Part shown: positions 46,967 to 55,695 of the stretch, in pieces | Layout of the letters: the number at the start of each line of letters is the position of its first letter | Position numbering within the stretch: the stretch's first letter is position 1 | Source of the DNA: Devosia sp. YIM 151766 | GTDB taxonomy: Bacteria; Pseudomonadota; Alphaproteobacteria; Rhizobiales; Devosiaceae | DNA length: 64,000 nucleotides | Reading direction: 5' to 3' | NCBI RefSeq assembly: GCF_030285925.1 | Contig: NZ_CP127251.1 | Location: 2,356,001 to 2,420,000, forward strand | Notes under the pieces: model-generated | Told to the model about the DNA's origin: nothing | The model's input: only the letters and a program-made list of their open reading frames with translations | The model's database searches: none | Position numbers and translations under genes: made by a program

Positions 46967-46990
46967 CCGGAGGCCCCGTTGGGCCTCCGG
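46967..46990 (-). terminator. Intra-operon hairpin between the binding protein and ATPase genes
   Basis: CCGGAGGCCC pairs perfectly with GGGCCTCCGG around a CGTT loop. It lies between the binding-protein stop and the ATPase start and has no T-run, so it probably lowers read-through or protects the upstream mRNA, giving more binding protein than transporter. Confidence 0.6.
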
Positions 46991-47014
46991 AGATGCCTGG
47001 CGTTCGGGCGAGGG

Positions 47015-48043
47015 CTATTCCGACAGCAGATTGGTCTGCACCCATTCCAGCGAATAGGAGGGGCTGATGATCCGGCCCGGAGGGACATCAGCATAATCCG
47101 CCAGATTCTCGTTGGTGACCGTGGCTACCGGCATCAGCATTTGTTGGGGCGCCTCGGCACCCTGAAGCAGCGAGAGGCCGAGCCAGAACGCAGCGCCGCC
47201 AATGCCCGGGGTCGTGTTCATTGAAATCGTCTCATAGCCGTATTCTTCATTGGCTTCCGCCCACCAACGAACGAAGTCAGTGCCGCCGCCGCCTTCGATA
47301 ATCGGCATGGCGCCTTCATATTCACCGCCATATTGTAGAAATGCCTGGGCGATACCGACGTCATCGCTGCCGCCCTGCCCCAGAACCGCGTCGACACGCG
47401 GCAGGCTTGGCAGGACGTTGGCGATGGCCGATTGTGCGACCGATGCCGTTGCCTGACCATAAACTGTAGCGACAACATTCACGTCCGGATATTGTTCAAG
47501 CACCGATTGCTGGGCGGTGTACATGGCCTCATCCGGCGCCGACCCGGCAACGCCGCGAACCACAATCACATCGCCTTTGCCGCCGATCATTTGCATGACG
47601 GCTTCGGCCTGCTCGGCCTTGTAGCCGAGGAAATCGAAATTCAACTGATAGTTGCAGGGAGCGGAGGCTACCGAGTCAAAGCTGATGACAATGATACCGG
47701 CGGCACAGGCGCGCTCGATCATGCCATTTACCGCGGTTTCGGACGCCGCATTGATAGCGATGACGTCGACATTTTTGAGGATCAGCTCGGCCATCTGGCT
47801 GTTCTGCTGAACGACGCTGCCGTCGCCATTGAGCACGATGTAATCGGCAATCTGGCCCGCCGCCTTGGCTTCCTCGGCGGCCTCTTCAAAGGCCTCCACC
47901 ATCTGATGGCGCCAGGTATTGCCGTAGAACGAATTGGCCAGGGCAATGACCGGCGCTTCCGGCGACGCGAAGGCCGGGGTGGCAATAAACGCCAAAGTAC
48001 CAAGGGCGCTGCCAACCATCGCGTGTGCGAGTATTTTTTTCAT
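47015..48043 (-). CDS. Sugar ABC transporter substrate-binding protein (PF13407 type), probable D-apiose binder
   Basis: The 342-aa periplasmic protein has a signal peptide ending at ATPAFAS and a periplasmic-binding-protein-4 fold (VIALANSFYGNTWRHQMVEA). The family binds pentoses and other monosaccharides. The start at 48043 follows AGGAGGAG. The neighbouring apionate genes point to D-apiose as ligand. One CATTATACCAGTT operator motif lies 60 bp upstream. Confidence 0.87.
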   Translation of the reverse strand: MKKILAHAMVGSALGTLAFIATPAFASPEAPVIALANSFYGNTWRHQMVEAFEEAAEEAKAAGQIADYIVLNGDGSVVQQNSQMAELILKNVDVIAINAASETAVNGMIERACAAGIIVISFDSVASAPCNYQLNFDFLGYKAEQAEAVMQMIGGKGDVIVVRGVAGSAPDEAMYTAQQSVLEQYPDVNVVATVYGQATASVAQSAIANVLPSLPRVDAVLGQGGSDDVGIAQAFLQYGGEYEGAMPIIEGGGGTDFVRWWAEANEEYGYETISMNTTPGIGGAAFWLGLSLLQGAEAPQQMLMPVATVTNENLADYADVPPGRIISPSYSLEWVQTNLLSE

Positions 48044-48102
48044 GTTCACTCCTCCTCCTATCGAAACAGGTCCTGAATAAGACCAGTTCTTAAAGTTCAT
48101 GT

Positions 48103-48115
48103 CATTATACCAGTT
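48103..48115 (+). promoter_or_regulatory. GntR (NanR-like) operator motif, site 1
   Basis: CATTATACCAGTT is identical to the two copies in the promoter region of the divergent regulator at 53.7 kb. It contains TATACC, the complement of the GGTATA half-site known for NanR. It lies 60 bp before the binding-protein gene, inside the 84-bp gap after the kinase gene, and gives the importer genes an internal regulated promoter. Confidence 0.7.
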
Positions 48116-48127
48116 GACGGAACATGG

Positions 48128-49510
48128 CTAGCTCCGGCCGTCCTTATAGGCAGCGCCACCGCCGGATCTGATCCAACCGAAATAGTCGGGCGTCCCCATC
48201 TGGCCGCCCTTGAGCGCCAGTTGCAGCGGACGATTTAGGGATCCATGAGCAACGCAAAGCGCCGCCCCCGGAATAGTGGGCGCCAGCGCCGTCAGCGCGT
48301 GAACCCCCAATTGCTGCGTGGCATGGCCGGAGGTGTCGCCCCCGGAAACCACGGCTCTTGAAATGCTGGCTTGTGCCAGCAGCCGTTTCAGGACCTGCCC
48401 CAGCGCGATGCCAATTATCGAATTGGCCTCCGCCAAATCGAGTGTGGAGGCGCCGATGGCTGCGCGGAAGGCTGCGACGGCGGGATCGTCGGGGCCTCGG
48501 GCGCTGTGTACGAGGACGCTCTGCCCCGTCGACAGCACGGCTTTGGCTTCGCTGACCGCGCTCTCGACAGCAATATCCAGATCCGCCGGATTGGCGATAG
48601 AGGCGGCGTCGAAAGCGACCAGGCCAAATCCGTTATTGCGCGCCCACTCGATCTGCTCAGCAGTAATTGCGGACACCGAGCCGGAAACGGCTGCGATCTG
48701 GGCGACAGTTCCGGCTCCCGGCGGCATTGGCCGTTCGGACAAGGCGGAAATGGCGTTCCAATAGGCGATGAGGGCGTATTCCACCCCTTGTGAGCCCAGA
48801 ACCAGCGGCGCTTCGGACCGGCATTCCCAAATCAACTGCCCCGCGGCCACGAGGTCGGCATGATCGATCGTATCGAGCGTTATGAGCTGGGCCCCCTGGG
48901 CGCGGATAGTTTCGAGAGCAGCGAAACCTCTATCCCTTGCACGCAGACCCAACAGGTCGACACAGCCGGTCTTCAGCGTCGTCTGGGCCGCGATGTGACG
49001 CGCAACATCGCTCTCCTTCATGGGGGTCACCGGATGCCGGCTCATGACCGGGTGGCGATCGAGGCGCGTGATCCCGTCATTCGAACTGGCGAAAAGATGC
49101 CCAAATGCCTGATAGCGGCCGATCGGAGGGGCTGCGACGAGCATCGGGGACCAGGTGCTGTTCAAAATAGGCAAGGCTATATCGGCCGCTCGTCCGATCG
49201 AGCCGATCTCCGGAGAGGAATCCAGCGTCGAGCAGATTTTGTAATGAACCAGGGGCGTTTCGAGCATCGCAAGGGCCCCGAAAACCCGGGGCAGATGCTC
49301 GTCCATCCAGGTCGGCGAGCAGGACCGCGCCACGCCGGCAATGCCGATGGCACGCACATTCGGGAATGCCGCCAATTGCTCTGCACTCGGCACATCGAGA
49401 AACAGCACTGATTCCACCCCGCCAAAGGCGAGAACTTCGAGAACTGCCGCGGAACCCGTATAATCGTCGCCATACCAGGAGATGAGGCGACCATTGCCAG
49501 GAATGGTCAT
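48128..49510 (-). CDS. oiaK: DUF1537 four-carbon acid sugar kinase family, probable 3-oxo-isoapionate kinase
   Basis: The 460-aa kinase has the N-terminal motif YGDDYTGSAAVLE (about residues 13-25), HYKICSTLDSSPEIGSIG, and the C-terminal nucleotide-binding motif AVVSGGDTSGHA. DUF1537 proteins are ATP-dependent kinases of sugar acids. Next to a RuBisCO-like protein and apionate genes, the expected substrate is 3-oxo-isoapionate. It overlaps the RuBisCO-like gene by four bases. Confidence 0.82.
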   Translation of the reverse strand: MTIPGNGRLISWYGDDYTGSAAVLEVLAFGGVESVLFLDVPSAEQLAAFPNVRAIGIAGVARSCSPTWMDEHLPRVFGALAMLETPLVHYKICSTLDSSPEIGSIGRAADIALPILNSTWSPMLVAAPPIGRYQAFGHLFASSNDGITRLDRHPVMSRHPVTPMKESDVARHIAAQTTLKTGCVDLLGLRARDRGFAALETIRAQGAQLITLDTIDHADLVAAGQLIWECRSEAPLVLGSQGVEYALIAYWNAISALSERPMPPGAGTVAQIAAVSGSVSAITAEQIEWARNNGFGLVAFDAASIANPADLDIAVESAVSEAKAVLSTGQSVLVHSARGPDDPAVAAFRAAIGASTLDLAEANSIIGIALGQVLKRLLAQASISRAVVSGGDTSGHATQQLGVHALTALAPTIPGAALCVAHGSLNRPLQLALKGGQMGTPDYFGWIRSGGGAAYKDGRS

Positions 49511-50763
49511 CTGCTCAATCTTTCCAAAGCGCGCGCCAGAGCGGGATGGTCTTTGGCATAGCTTGCCAGGGGAACGCCGGCGACAGTAGCCTGCCAGCTT
49601 TCGCGGAGACTCTGGACCCCCTGGCTGATGCCATCGGGATGCGCCACCACGCCGCCGCCGGCGGCATAGATTAGATCGAGAGAACCCAGCGCCGCATAGG
49701 TGTCGGGTGGCTGGCTTACCGTCTGGCCAGAGGAAAAGACCGGCATCGCGATGCAGGGCGATTGCTCCGACATCGGCGTAAGACAGGCGCGAGCGGAAGC
49801 AGTAACGCTTGCATCATCCTCTGAGAACTTATTGCGCAGACCGTTGACATGCATGTGGTCGGCGCCGGCCAGACGCCAGATTTTTTGCCAAGCGACATAG
49901 GACCAACCCAGAAGCGGATGGCGCGACAGGTAGCCCCAACCGTTGCGATGGGCGTGGATGGGCAATTGTGCATGTCGGCGAAGTTCGATCATCCCCACCA
50001 GACCCACCGAATTGAGACTGGCCATGACGCAGGTGCCGCCCTTTTCGAGGACGAGGTCGTGATGACGTTTCATCTCATCGAGGTCACCGGTCACATTGAA
50101 CGCGAACATGACCTTCTTGCCGGTGCGGTCGGCATGGGCGTCGATGACGGCCATGACGGCATCCACGCGCTCCTCAAACGGGCAATGAGGGCCGTTCGCC
50201 TGCAATTCATCGTCCTTGATGAAGTCGATGCCGCCGTCACACAGCACTTTCACCAGCGCTGCGGTTTCCGCGGGTCCGAAGCCGACGCTAGGTTTGACGA
50301 TGGTGCCAATCAGCGGGCCAGCGTCGATGCCAGTCAGCGCCCGCGTACCAGCGACGCCGAATTGCGGCCCCTGATATGCCGAAAAAAACGCGGCGGGCAG
50401 CTCGATGTCGAGCAGGCGAAGACCGGAGAATTGCTGCAACTCGAAAAGATTGCCGGCAATTGTGGCGATCAGGTTAGGCAAGGACGGGCCCATATTCGCC
50501 AACGGCCAGGACAGGGTCACGCGGGCGCGTTGATAGCGGCCGCCGGCGGCAGCCGGCTTGGCGCCCGGCAAGGAAGGGTGCTCGACGGTATCGAGCATTT
50601 CCAACGCCACGATCTGGGCGCCCGCGCGCGCGGTGAGTTCGGGCGTTTCGCCCGGGACGGCAACGAAAGTGCCCGACGATTGCTCGCCAGCCATGATTTC
50701 GGCTGCCTTGCGGACATCGATGGCCGTTTCGATCAGATAATGAGCAATGATGCGATCACTCAC
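49507..50763 (-). CDS. RuBisCO-like protein of the apionate pathway
   Basis: The 418-aa protein has the RuBisCO large-subunit layout. The lysine in GTIVKPSVG is residue 157. The carbamylation lysine and metal ligands are in DFIKDDE (Lys183, Asp185, Glu186), followed by HAHRNG and FSSGQ. It acts on 3-oxo-isoapionate 4-phosphate, either as decarboxylase (OiaX, to L-erythrulose 1-phosphate) or transcarboxylase/hydrolase (OiaT, to 3-phosphoglycerate and glycolate). The sequence alone does not let me choose. No erythrulose-phosphate isomerase genes are nearby, which slightly favours OiaT. Confidence 0.85.
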   Translation of the reverse strand: MSDRIIAHYLIETAIDVRKAAEIMAGEQSSGTFVAVPGETPELTARAGAQIVALEMLDTVEHPSLPGAKPAAAGGRYQRARVTLSWPLANMGPSLPNLIATIAGNLFELQQFSGLRLLDIELPAAFFSAYQGPQFGVAGTRALTGIDAGPLIGTIVKPSVGFGPAETAALVKVLCDGGIDFIKDDELQANGPHCPFEERVDAVMAVIDAHADRTGKKVMFAFNVTGDLDEMKRHHDLVLEKGGTCVMASLNSVGLVGMIELRRHAQLPIHAHRNGWGYLSRHPLLGWSYVAWQKIWRLAGADHMHVNGLRNKFSEDDASVTASARACLTPMSEQSPCIAMPVFSSGQTVSQPPDTYAALGSLDLIYAAGGGVVAHPDGISQGVQSLRESWQATVAGVPLASYAKDHPALARALERLSR

Positions 50764-50830
50764 GAGGACGATCCTTCCGCATGAAAGTTAGGGAACGGCT
50801 GGGCTGGACAATAGGCAGGTGGCCGGACGC

Positions 50831-52708
50831 TCATGATTTATTCCGGAACAAGTCGCCGGTTCCGCTACTGGCAAAAGCCACGGCATAGGGGCCAAGAGCG
50901 ATGGCGGTGCCGGATTGCCGAGGGCTCTCATTCAGCCATTGGGCAGCATTTTGCGCCCGATCGAGGACCACATAGCGCGCGGTTCGCGGCAAGAAGATGC
51001 GTTGCGGGTCCGGCGTCAGATTGGCCAGGATGACGCTCTCCGTGTCACCCGATCGCGCGGCCACGGCGGCGCACCAGTCCGGCGCTTCCACAGCGCGCCG
51101 GTCGAGCCCAGCGAGACGGCTGAGCCCCAAAAAGGCATGATAGGCGGGAAAAATGCGCTGCCCCTCCACCAGACCGAAGGGACCCGATGGCGCTGCCAAA
51201 GCCAGAGATTCAACGCCGCTGGCCTGAGTGGCCGCAACGGCGCCGACCATGAAAGCGGCAGCGAACAAACCTTGCTGGCGCGGGTCATGCATCGCCATGG
51301 GACAACGAATGCGTTCCGGATTGTCCGCGACATCTTCGCCATAGGGGTTGGAACGCATGCCGATGGACACCAGGCCGAGACGATATGGCCGCCCTGCCGC
51401 CAGTTTCTCGGCGCTTGCAAAAATGTGAGGCAAGGCCTCCAGGCTTTGCATCACCGAGCGATCGTCTGCGGCGTGGACGATGGCCGTAGTATTATGGGTC
51501 ACGAAATCGCCCGCAGAGGCGGCGGCCGGATACCGGTTGAGCTCGGTGAAATTGGTCAGAACACCGCCCCCGATCAGGGACTTCCTGAAAATGCCGCGGG
51601 CCATAGAAGCAGCGTCAACTGGAGACAGGCTTGTCGGCCAGGCGCCGTCCGGCTGATAGCTTTTGAGATAGGCGGCAGGCAGGGCGACAAGACATCGTGG
51701 GATGCGAGACGCATCGTCCATATAATCGTGCAATCGCCGCAGACATTGTCCAGCGTCATCGGCGCCGTCCGGCAGGACAACTTCCAGATCCAGGTCCGAG
51801 GATGAGATGGATTTGAGAAGAGCATGCAGCGCCTCAGGCCATCGCCGGTCGGTGAGATCGAGGCGGAGGAGCGCCGGCAGGTCGGCAAAAGCTTCCAATG
51901 CCGACGAAGTGCCTTGCCACCCATCTTCCAGGGCAAGAGCGATTTCGGGAACCGGCCGATAGGTCGAGGAGCCGAGAGCAAGGGCTGCCGAAGCGGCGCC
52001 GGCCTGGACGACGCCCTCGCCTCCGATGGTGATGTCGATGGATTGGCGAATATGGGAGCCTGGCGCGAGGATATAGGGGCGCTGCCACGACAGCGGGCGG
52101 CAATAGGTCTTGTACGAGGCGTCGGACCAGTTTCGCTGATCCTCCATTTCAAACACCTCGCCCGCAAAGTCGATCCTGGCGGATACGCCGTTGATCGACT
52201 GAGAAATGGACGCAATATCGAACAATGGCTGGCCGGCTGAAATCGGATCGGGAAAGGCGCTGTCCTCAACCCGGCCATCGGTGTGCCCGACGCGTATCGG
52301 CGCGCCGGCGAAGCCGGTAACGGGGTGCAGGATGACGAAGCCAGCGCGGTTGATTTCGATCGCGTCAAGCACATCGAGATCGAAGACGAGACAGACTGCT
52401 CCCTCGCCGGAGCAAACCAGGGAGAAAGTGCCCTCCAGCTTACCGTCTCCGGTGCGAAACCGGCGGCGATAGGTGAAGGCCGCGTTCGTCTGCTGCAGTT
52501 CCTCGTCCAGGGTCTGGGCGGAAAAGGTTCCCCAATTGCTGTCCCGAACGGGGTAGTCGACGCCCCGTAAAACCTCCACGCCATCCCAGAAGAGGCCGCG
52601 AACAGCGCCCTCCCCCAAGCAGAGCTCAAGCCTGCCAACATTGAGACGACGCAGCTCCGCCGGGGGCTGCATCGTGCCATAAATGTCCAGAACGTTGTCC
52701 ACAGTCAC
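50831..52708 (-). CDS. apnL: Probable D-apionate lactonase
   Basis: The 625-aa protein has an N-terminal beta-sandwich half and a C-terminal TIM-barrel-like half without a signal peptide. It fits ApnL, the D-apionolactone hydrolase family described with the apionate pathways; length and gene context agree. The start is GTG at 52708, with GGGGGAGG eight bases upstream. It lies between the oxidoisomerase and RuBisCO-like genes in the same operon. I rely on context more than on motif recognition here. Confidence 0.75.
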   Translation of the reverse strand: MTVDNVLDIYGTMQPPAELRRLNVGRLELCLGEGAVRGLFWDGVEVLRGVDYPVRDSNWGTFSAQTLDEELQQTNAAFTYRRRFRTGDGKLEGTFSLVCSGEGAVCLVFDLDVLDAIEINRAGFVILHPVTGFAGAPIRVGHTDGRVEDSAFPDPISAGQPLFDIASISQSINGVSARIDFAGEVFEMEDQRNWSDASYKTYCRPLSWQRPYILAPGSHIRQSIDITIGGEGVVQAGAASAALALGSSTYRPVPEIALALEDGWQGTSSALEAFADLPALLRLDLTDRRWPEALHALLKSISSSDLDLEVVLPDGADDAGQCLRRLHDYMDDASRIPRCLVALPAAYLKSYQPDGAWPTSLSPVDAASMARGIFRKSLIGGGVLTNFTELNRYPAAASAGDFVTHNTTAIVHAADDRSVMQSLEALPHIFASAEKLAAGRPYRLGLVSIGMRSNPYGEDVADNPERIRCPMAMHDPRQQGLFAAAFMVGAVAATQASGVESLALAAPSGPFGLVEGQRIFPAYHAFLGLSRLAGLDRRAVEAPDWCAAVAARSGDTESVILANLTPDPQRIFLPRTARYVVLDRAQNAAQWLNESPRQSGTAIALGPYAVAFASSGTGDLFRNKS

Positions 52709-52753
52709 CCGGATCGCCTCCCCCGGCGCACCTTTCGGCAGCGCCCGATTCCC

Positions 52754-53608
52754 TCAGGAATCCGCGCCGGGCGGATTGCAGATTTCCTTCACCGAAGCCA
52801 ATACGGCCTCCGGCGCGAAAATGGCATCCAGCCAGTTCTCCTTGAAGATCACCGGGCGGGCAGCGGCGATGGCCTGCAAGGCGCCGTCGGAAAACTTGCC
52901 TTCCGGAAATTCCTCAAAAGCGATGCTGAGCTCGATATTGAGATGCCCCAGCATGAAGTCGCGGGCAGCTTCCTTCGGCACGCCACGGCGCACGGCCTCG
53001 TCGGTCGCCTCGCGAAGGGCAAGCGACAGGGTGGCGCCAATGGTTTCGGAAAGCGCCGGCTCGAGGATGGCAATCGCCTCGACCGTACAGCGATGCGCCC
53101 GCATGACCGGCTTATAGATGGTCCGCGCCACCTCCTCGCCGAGCGCATAATGCTCCTCCGGCCCCTGCATCAAAGCACAGACGATGTGCTGCTTGGCCGC
53201 GACGCCGCCGAAATAGTCCTTTTTGGCCGCCAAATCCGTTTCGTCATTGAACAGCGGCGGATGGCACGGATGGGTGATGAAATAGCTCACATCCTCACGC
53301 TCGGGCAGTTCGCCGGCATGCGGAGCGGCGGCATCGAGCATCACGATCACCGTGCCGGTTTCGACCTCATCGATGAATTGATGCAGGATCTTGCCGATGA
53401 GCCGGTCGGGAACAGCCAGGACGACGACCTCGGCGCCGGCCAGCGCCGCACTGCGATCGACACAGGCCACCCCCACCTCGTCAAGCAGACGCGCCTGCCC
53501 TTCGGGCGACACCTCGACATGGGCGACATCAAATCGCGAGCCCTGCAGGTTTTTCGACAGCCGGACGCCCATCTTACCACCGGCGCCCAACAGCGCGATT
53601 TTCGTCAT
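52754..53608 (-). CDS. apnO: Probable D-apionate oxidoisomerase
   Basis: The 284-aa NAD-dependent enzyme has an N-terminal Rossmann motif (IALLGAGGKMGVRL), the loop DAAAPHAGEL, and a 6-phosphogluconate-dehydrogenase-like helical C-terminus. ApnO oxidises and rearranges D-apionate to 3-oxo-isoapionate. It is the first gene of the operon, with GGGAG before ATG 53608. Its promoter region carries two copies of the GntR motif. Confidence 0.78.
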   Translation of the reverse strand: MTKIALLGAGGKMGVRLSKNLQGSRFDVAHVEVSPEGQARLLDEVGVACVDRSAALAGAEVVVLAVPDRLIGKILHQFIDEVETGTVIVMLDAAAPHAGELPEREDVSYFITHPCHPPLFNDETDLAAKKDYFGGVAAKQHIVCALMQGPEEHYALGEEVARTIYKPVMRAHRCTVEAIAILEPALSETIGATLSLALREATDEAVRRGVPKEAARDFMLGHLNIELSIAFEEFPEGKFSDGALQAIAAARPVIFKENWLDAIFAPEAVLASVKEICNPPGADS

Positions 53609-53686
53609 TTTTTCACTCCCAATTCCGGCAAATGCCGCACGTTCTTTACGATGCCCAACGACGAGTTCGACACATTGTGGTACGGT

Positions 53687-53756
53687 CATTATACCAGTTA
53701 TAGTGCCGCGACAAGCCTCGGCCGTTGTTTGCAGGGAAAATCAAACTGGTATAATG
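53687..53756. promoter_or_regulatory. Two inverted GntR operator motifs in the divergent apnO/regulator promoter
   Basis: CATTATACCAGTT at 53687-53699 and its exact reverse complement AACTGGTATAATG at 53744-53756 are 57 bp apart. The right-hand copy contains TATAAT, a -10 element for the regulator gene, so binding there would block transcription. The third identical copy is at 48103-48115. Confidence 0.75.
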
Positions 53757-53841
53757 GCGTAACCAAATTTGCGGGGGCCGCAAGGGCAAGCAGTGTTGTG
53801 TTGTGGAACGCCTTGCTGACGGCCCCAAAGGAACAGATCGA

Positions 53842-54573
53842 ATGACTATCAGGCCGCCGGAGCCCATTATCCGCCGCAAGCTTTCTCATCAGATTGAAGA
53901 GCGGCTGCTGGCTCAGATCCAGAATGGCGATGTTGCCCCTGGGGACCCTCTCCCGTCCGAACGCGAGCTCATGGCGCTCTATCAGGTAGGACGGCCGGCA
54001 ATCCGCGAGGCGATGCAGAATTTGCAACGGATGGGGCTGATCGAAATCCGGCATGGCGAACGGCCAAAGGTCGCCCAGCCCTCACTGGAGCAGGCGATCC
54101 TGCAGATGGGTCAGACCATGCACCACGTGCTGTCTCACTCGGAAAGCAGCTTGGATCACCTCAAGCAGGCAAGACTGACTTTTGAGATGGAAATGGCACG
54201 CATTGCCTCTCGCAGCCGCACGCAATTGCAGATCGATGAAATGCGGCGGCTGGTGGACAAGCAAAAGAACGTTGCCCATTCGGCTCCGGAATTTATGGAG
54301 CTGGACGGGCATTTTCACTTCGAAATTGCCCGGATCAGCGGCAATCCGATCTTCGCCGCTCTGAGCGAAGCGCTTTTCTCCTGGCTTGCGAAATTTCATG
54401 CGCATCTGGTGCGCAGTCCGGGCCATGAAGACCTCACCATTCTCGAGCACACCGCCATTCTCGACGCTATCGAGAGCGGAGACGCGGAGCGCGCCGCCCA
54501 ACAGATGAGCGACCACCTCAACCGCGCAAACGCGCTCTATAGCGTTGCGAATAATCAGAAGGTTGGACACTGA
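53842..54573 (+). CDS. GntR/FadR-family regulator, NanR-like, of the apionate operon
   Basis: The 243-aa protein has an N-terminal GntR winged helix (PLPSERELMALYQVGRPAIREAMQ, in part about residues 38-57) and a FadR-C (FCD) effector domain with the metal-binding histidines (DGHFHFEIARISGNP, HTAILDAIESGD). It is divergent from the apionate operon. The GGTATA core of the nearby operator motifs matches the known NanR site type, so it is the likely repressor, relieved by a pathway intermediate. Confidence 0.85.
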   Translation: MTIRPPEPIIRRKLSHQIEERLLAQIQNGDVAPGDPLPSERELMALYQVGRPAIREAMQNLQRMGLIEIRHGERPKVAQPSLEQAILQMGQTMHHVLSHSESSLDHLKQARLTFEMEMARIASRSRTQLQIDEMRRLVDKQKNVAHSAPEFMELDGHFHFEIARISGNPIFAALSEALFSWLAKFHAHLVRSPGHEDLTILEHTAILDAIESGDAERAAQQMSDHLNRANALYSVANNQKVGH

Positions 54574-54589
54574 AGATTATGGGAAGGCC

Positions 54590-55054
54590 ATGAGCTACAG
54601 CCCGCTCGACGAACCGGAAAGTATCGCCAAGGTCTTTGTCGAGGCCTGGGCCCGACGGGATGCCGAAAAGCTGGCCTCGCTTTTCGATGAGGACGCCGAG
54701 TTCGTCAACGTCACGGGACTATGGTGGCACAATCGCGACGAGATAAGAAAGGCGCATGCCTATGGCTTCGCGCACATCTTCGGCCAATCGACATTGCGCC
54801 TCGTCCGAATGAAGGTGAAGACCCTGTCGCCCAGCATTGCGGTCGTGCATGCCAAGCTCCGTCTCGAGGGACAAGCATCCGCGTCAGGGATTTCTGCACC
54901 TGCCCCGCGCCACACCATCCTGTCCTTCGTCGTGCATCGGGCCGCGGATCGCTGGAGTTGTGCATCGGCGCACAACACCGATATCATTCCGCATATGGAA
55001 ACGAACATCGCGGGTTCGGACGGAACGTTCCGATCGGTCAGCTACCGGCGCTAG
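54590..55054 (+). CDS. SgcJ/EcaC-like NTF2-fold protein
   Basis: The 154-aa protein shows the NTF2-like pattern (IAKVFVEAWARRDAEKLASL, then DEDAEFVNVTGLWW) typical of SgcJ/EcaC proteins. No catalytic assignment is possible. It follows the regulator by 16 bp, with GGAAGG before ATG 54590, so it is probably co-transcribed with it. Confidence 0.75.
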   Translation: MSYSPLDEPESIAKVFVEAWARRDAEKLASLFDEDAEFVNVTGLWWHNRDEIRKAHAYGFAHIFGQSTLRLVRMKVKTLSPSIAVVHAKLRLEGQASASGISAPAPRHTILSFVVHRAADRWSCASAHNTDIIPHMETNIAGSDGTFRSVSYRR

Positions 55055-55145
55055 GGCGTTTCAGCTTTTCATGGAAGCGGTGGCATTCGTGTCCTCTTCC
55101 TCGCAAGGCTATCGCCTATGGCGTGGAGACGTATCTTTCCCGGTC

Positions 55146-55223
55146 GTCACCCTCGCGCTTGACGCGAGGGCTCTTGCGACAGATCCGCAAACAAAGAACC
55201 CTCGCGTCAAGCGCGAGGGTGAC
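55146..55223. repeat. Dispersed palindromic element, copy 2
   Basis: A 25-bp arm (GTCACCCTCGCGCTTGACGC and on) and its exact reverse complement flank a 28-bp spacer (CTCTTGCGACAGATCCGCAA and on). The element is the inverted counterpart of 42096-42171. The rest of the 290-bp gap 55055-55344 holds no recognisable gene. Confidence 0.8.
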
Positions 55224-55344
55224 GAGCGGGGTGAGACGCCGATTCCGTCAAAGCCAGAACCGCTCTGGGCAAGTGGCCTCCCTACCTGGCGTGTCCGCTC
55301 TCTTTGTGACGAAAGGCCTTTCGCGGATCGGTCGGGGCCACTTA

Positions 55345-55686
55345 TCAATCGGTGATGAAATCCTCACGTGCCGGGGTGAAGCTGTCGACGAGGTGACCTT
55401 TTTCCAAGGCTTTGACGCCATGCACGAGGCCGGAAGGGACAATGAAAGTCCCACCTTGTTCAAGGATTTGGCTCGTCCCATCGATCGTGACTTCAAAGCG
55501 GCCCTCGGCGATGAAGCTGGCCTGAACGTGGGGATGAGAATGCAGGGCGCCGATAGCGCCTTTTTCGAAGCCGAATTCCACCAGCATCAATTGGGGCGTG
55601 TGTAGCAGAACCCGCCGCTGATTGCCGTCGGGCGCAATTGTCCAGGGGGTTTCGTCGTATTGAGAAAATAATTTGATATCAGTCAT
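55345..55686 (-). CDS. Cupin protein, KdgF-like
   Basis: The 113-aa single-domain cupin has the metal motif ALHSHPHVQASFIAEGRFEV (about residues 47-66) and FIVPSGLVHGVKAL. KdgF converts 4,5-unsaturated galacturonate into the linear ketouronate used by KduI. Its position after kduD and kduI supports that role. It is the last gene of the operon. Confidence 0.78.
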   Translation of the reverse strand: MTDIKLFSQYDETPWTIAPDGNQRRVLLHTPQLMLVEFGFEKGAIGALHSHPHVQASFIAEGRFEVTIDGTSQILEQGGTFIVPSGLVHGVKALEKGHLVDSFTPAREDFITD

Positions 55687-55695
55687 TTGGGTTCC

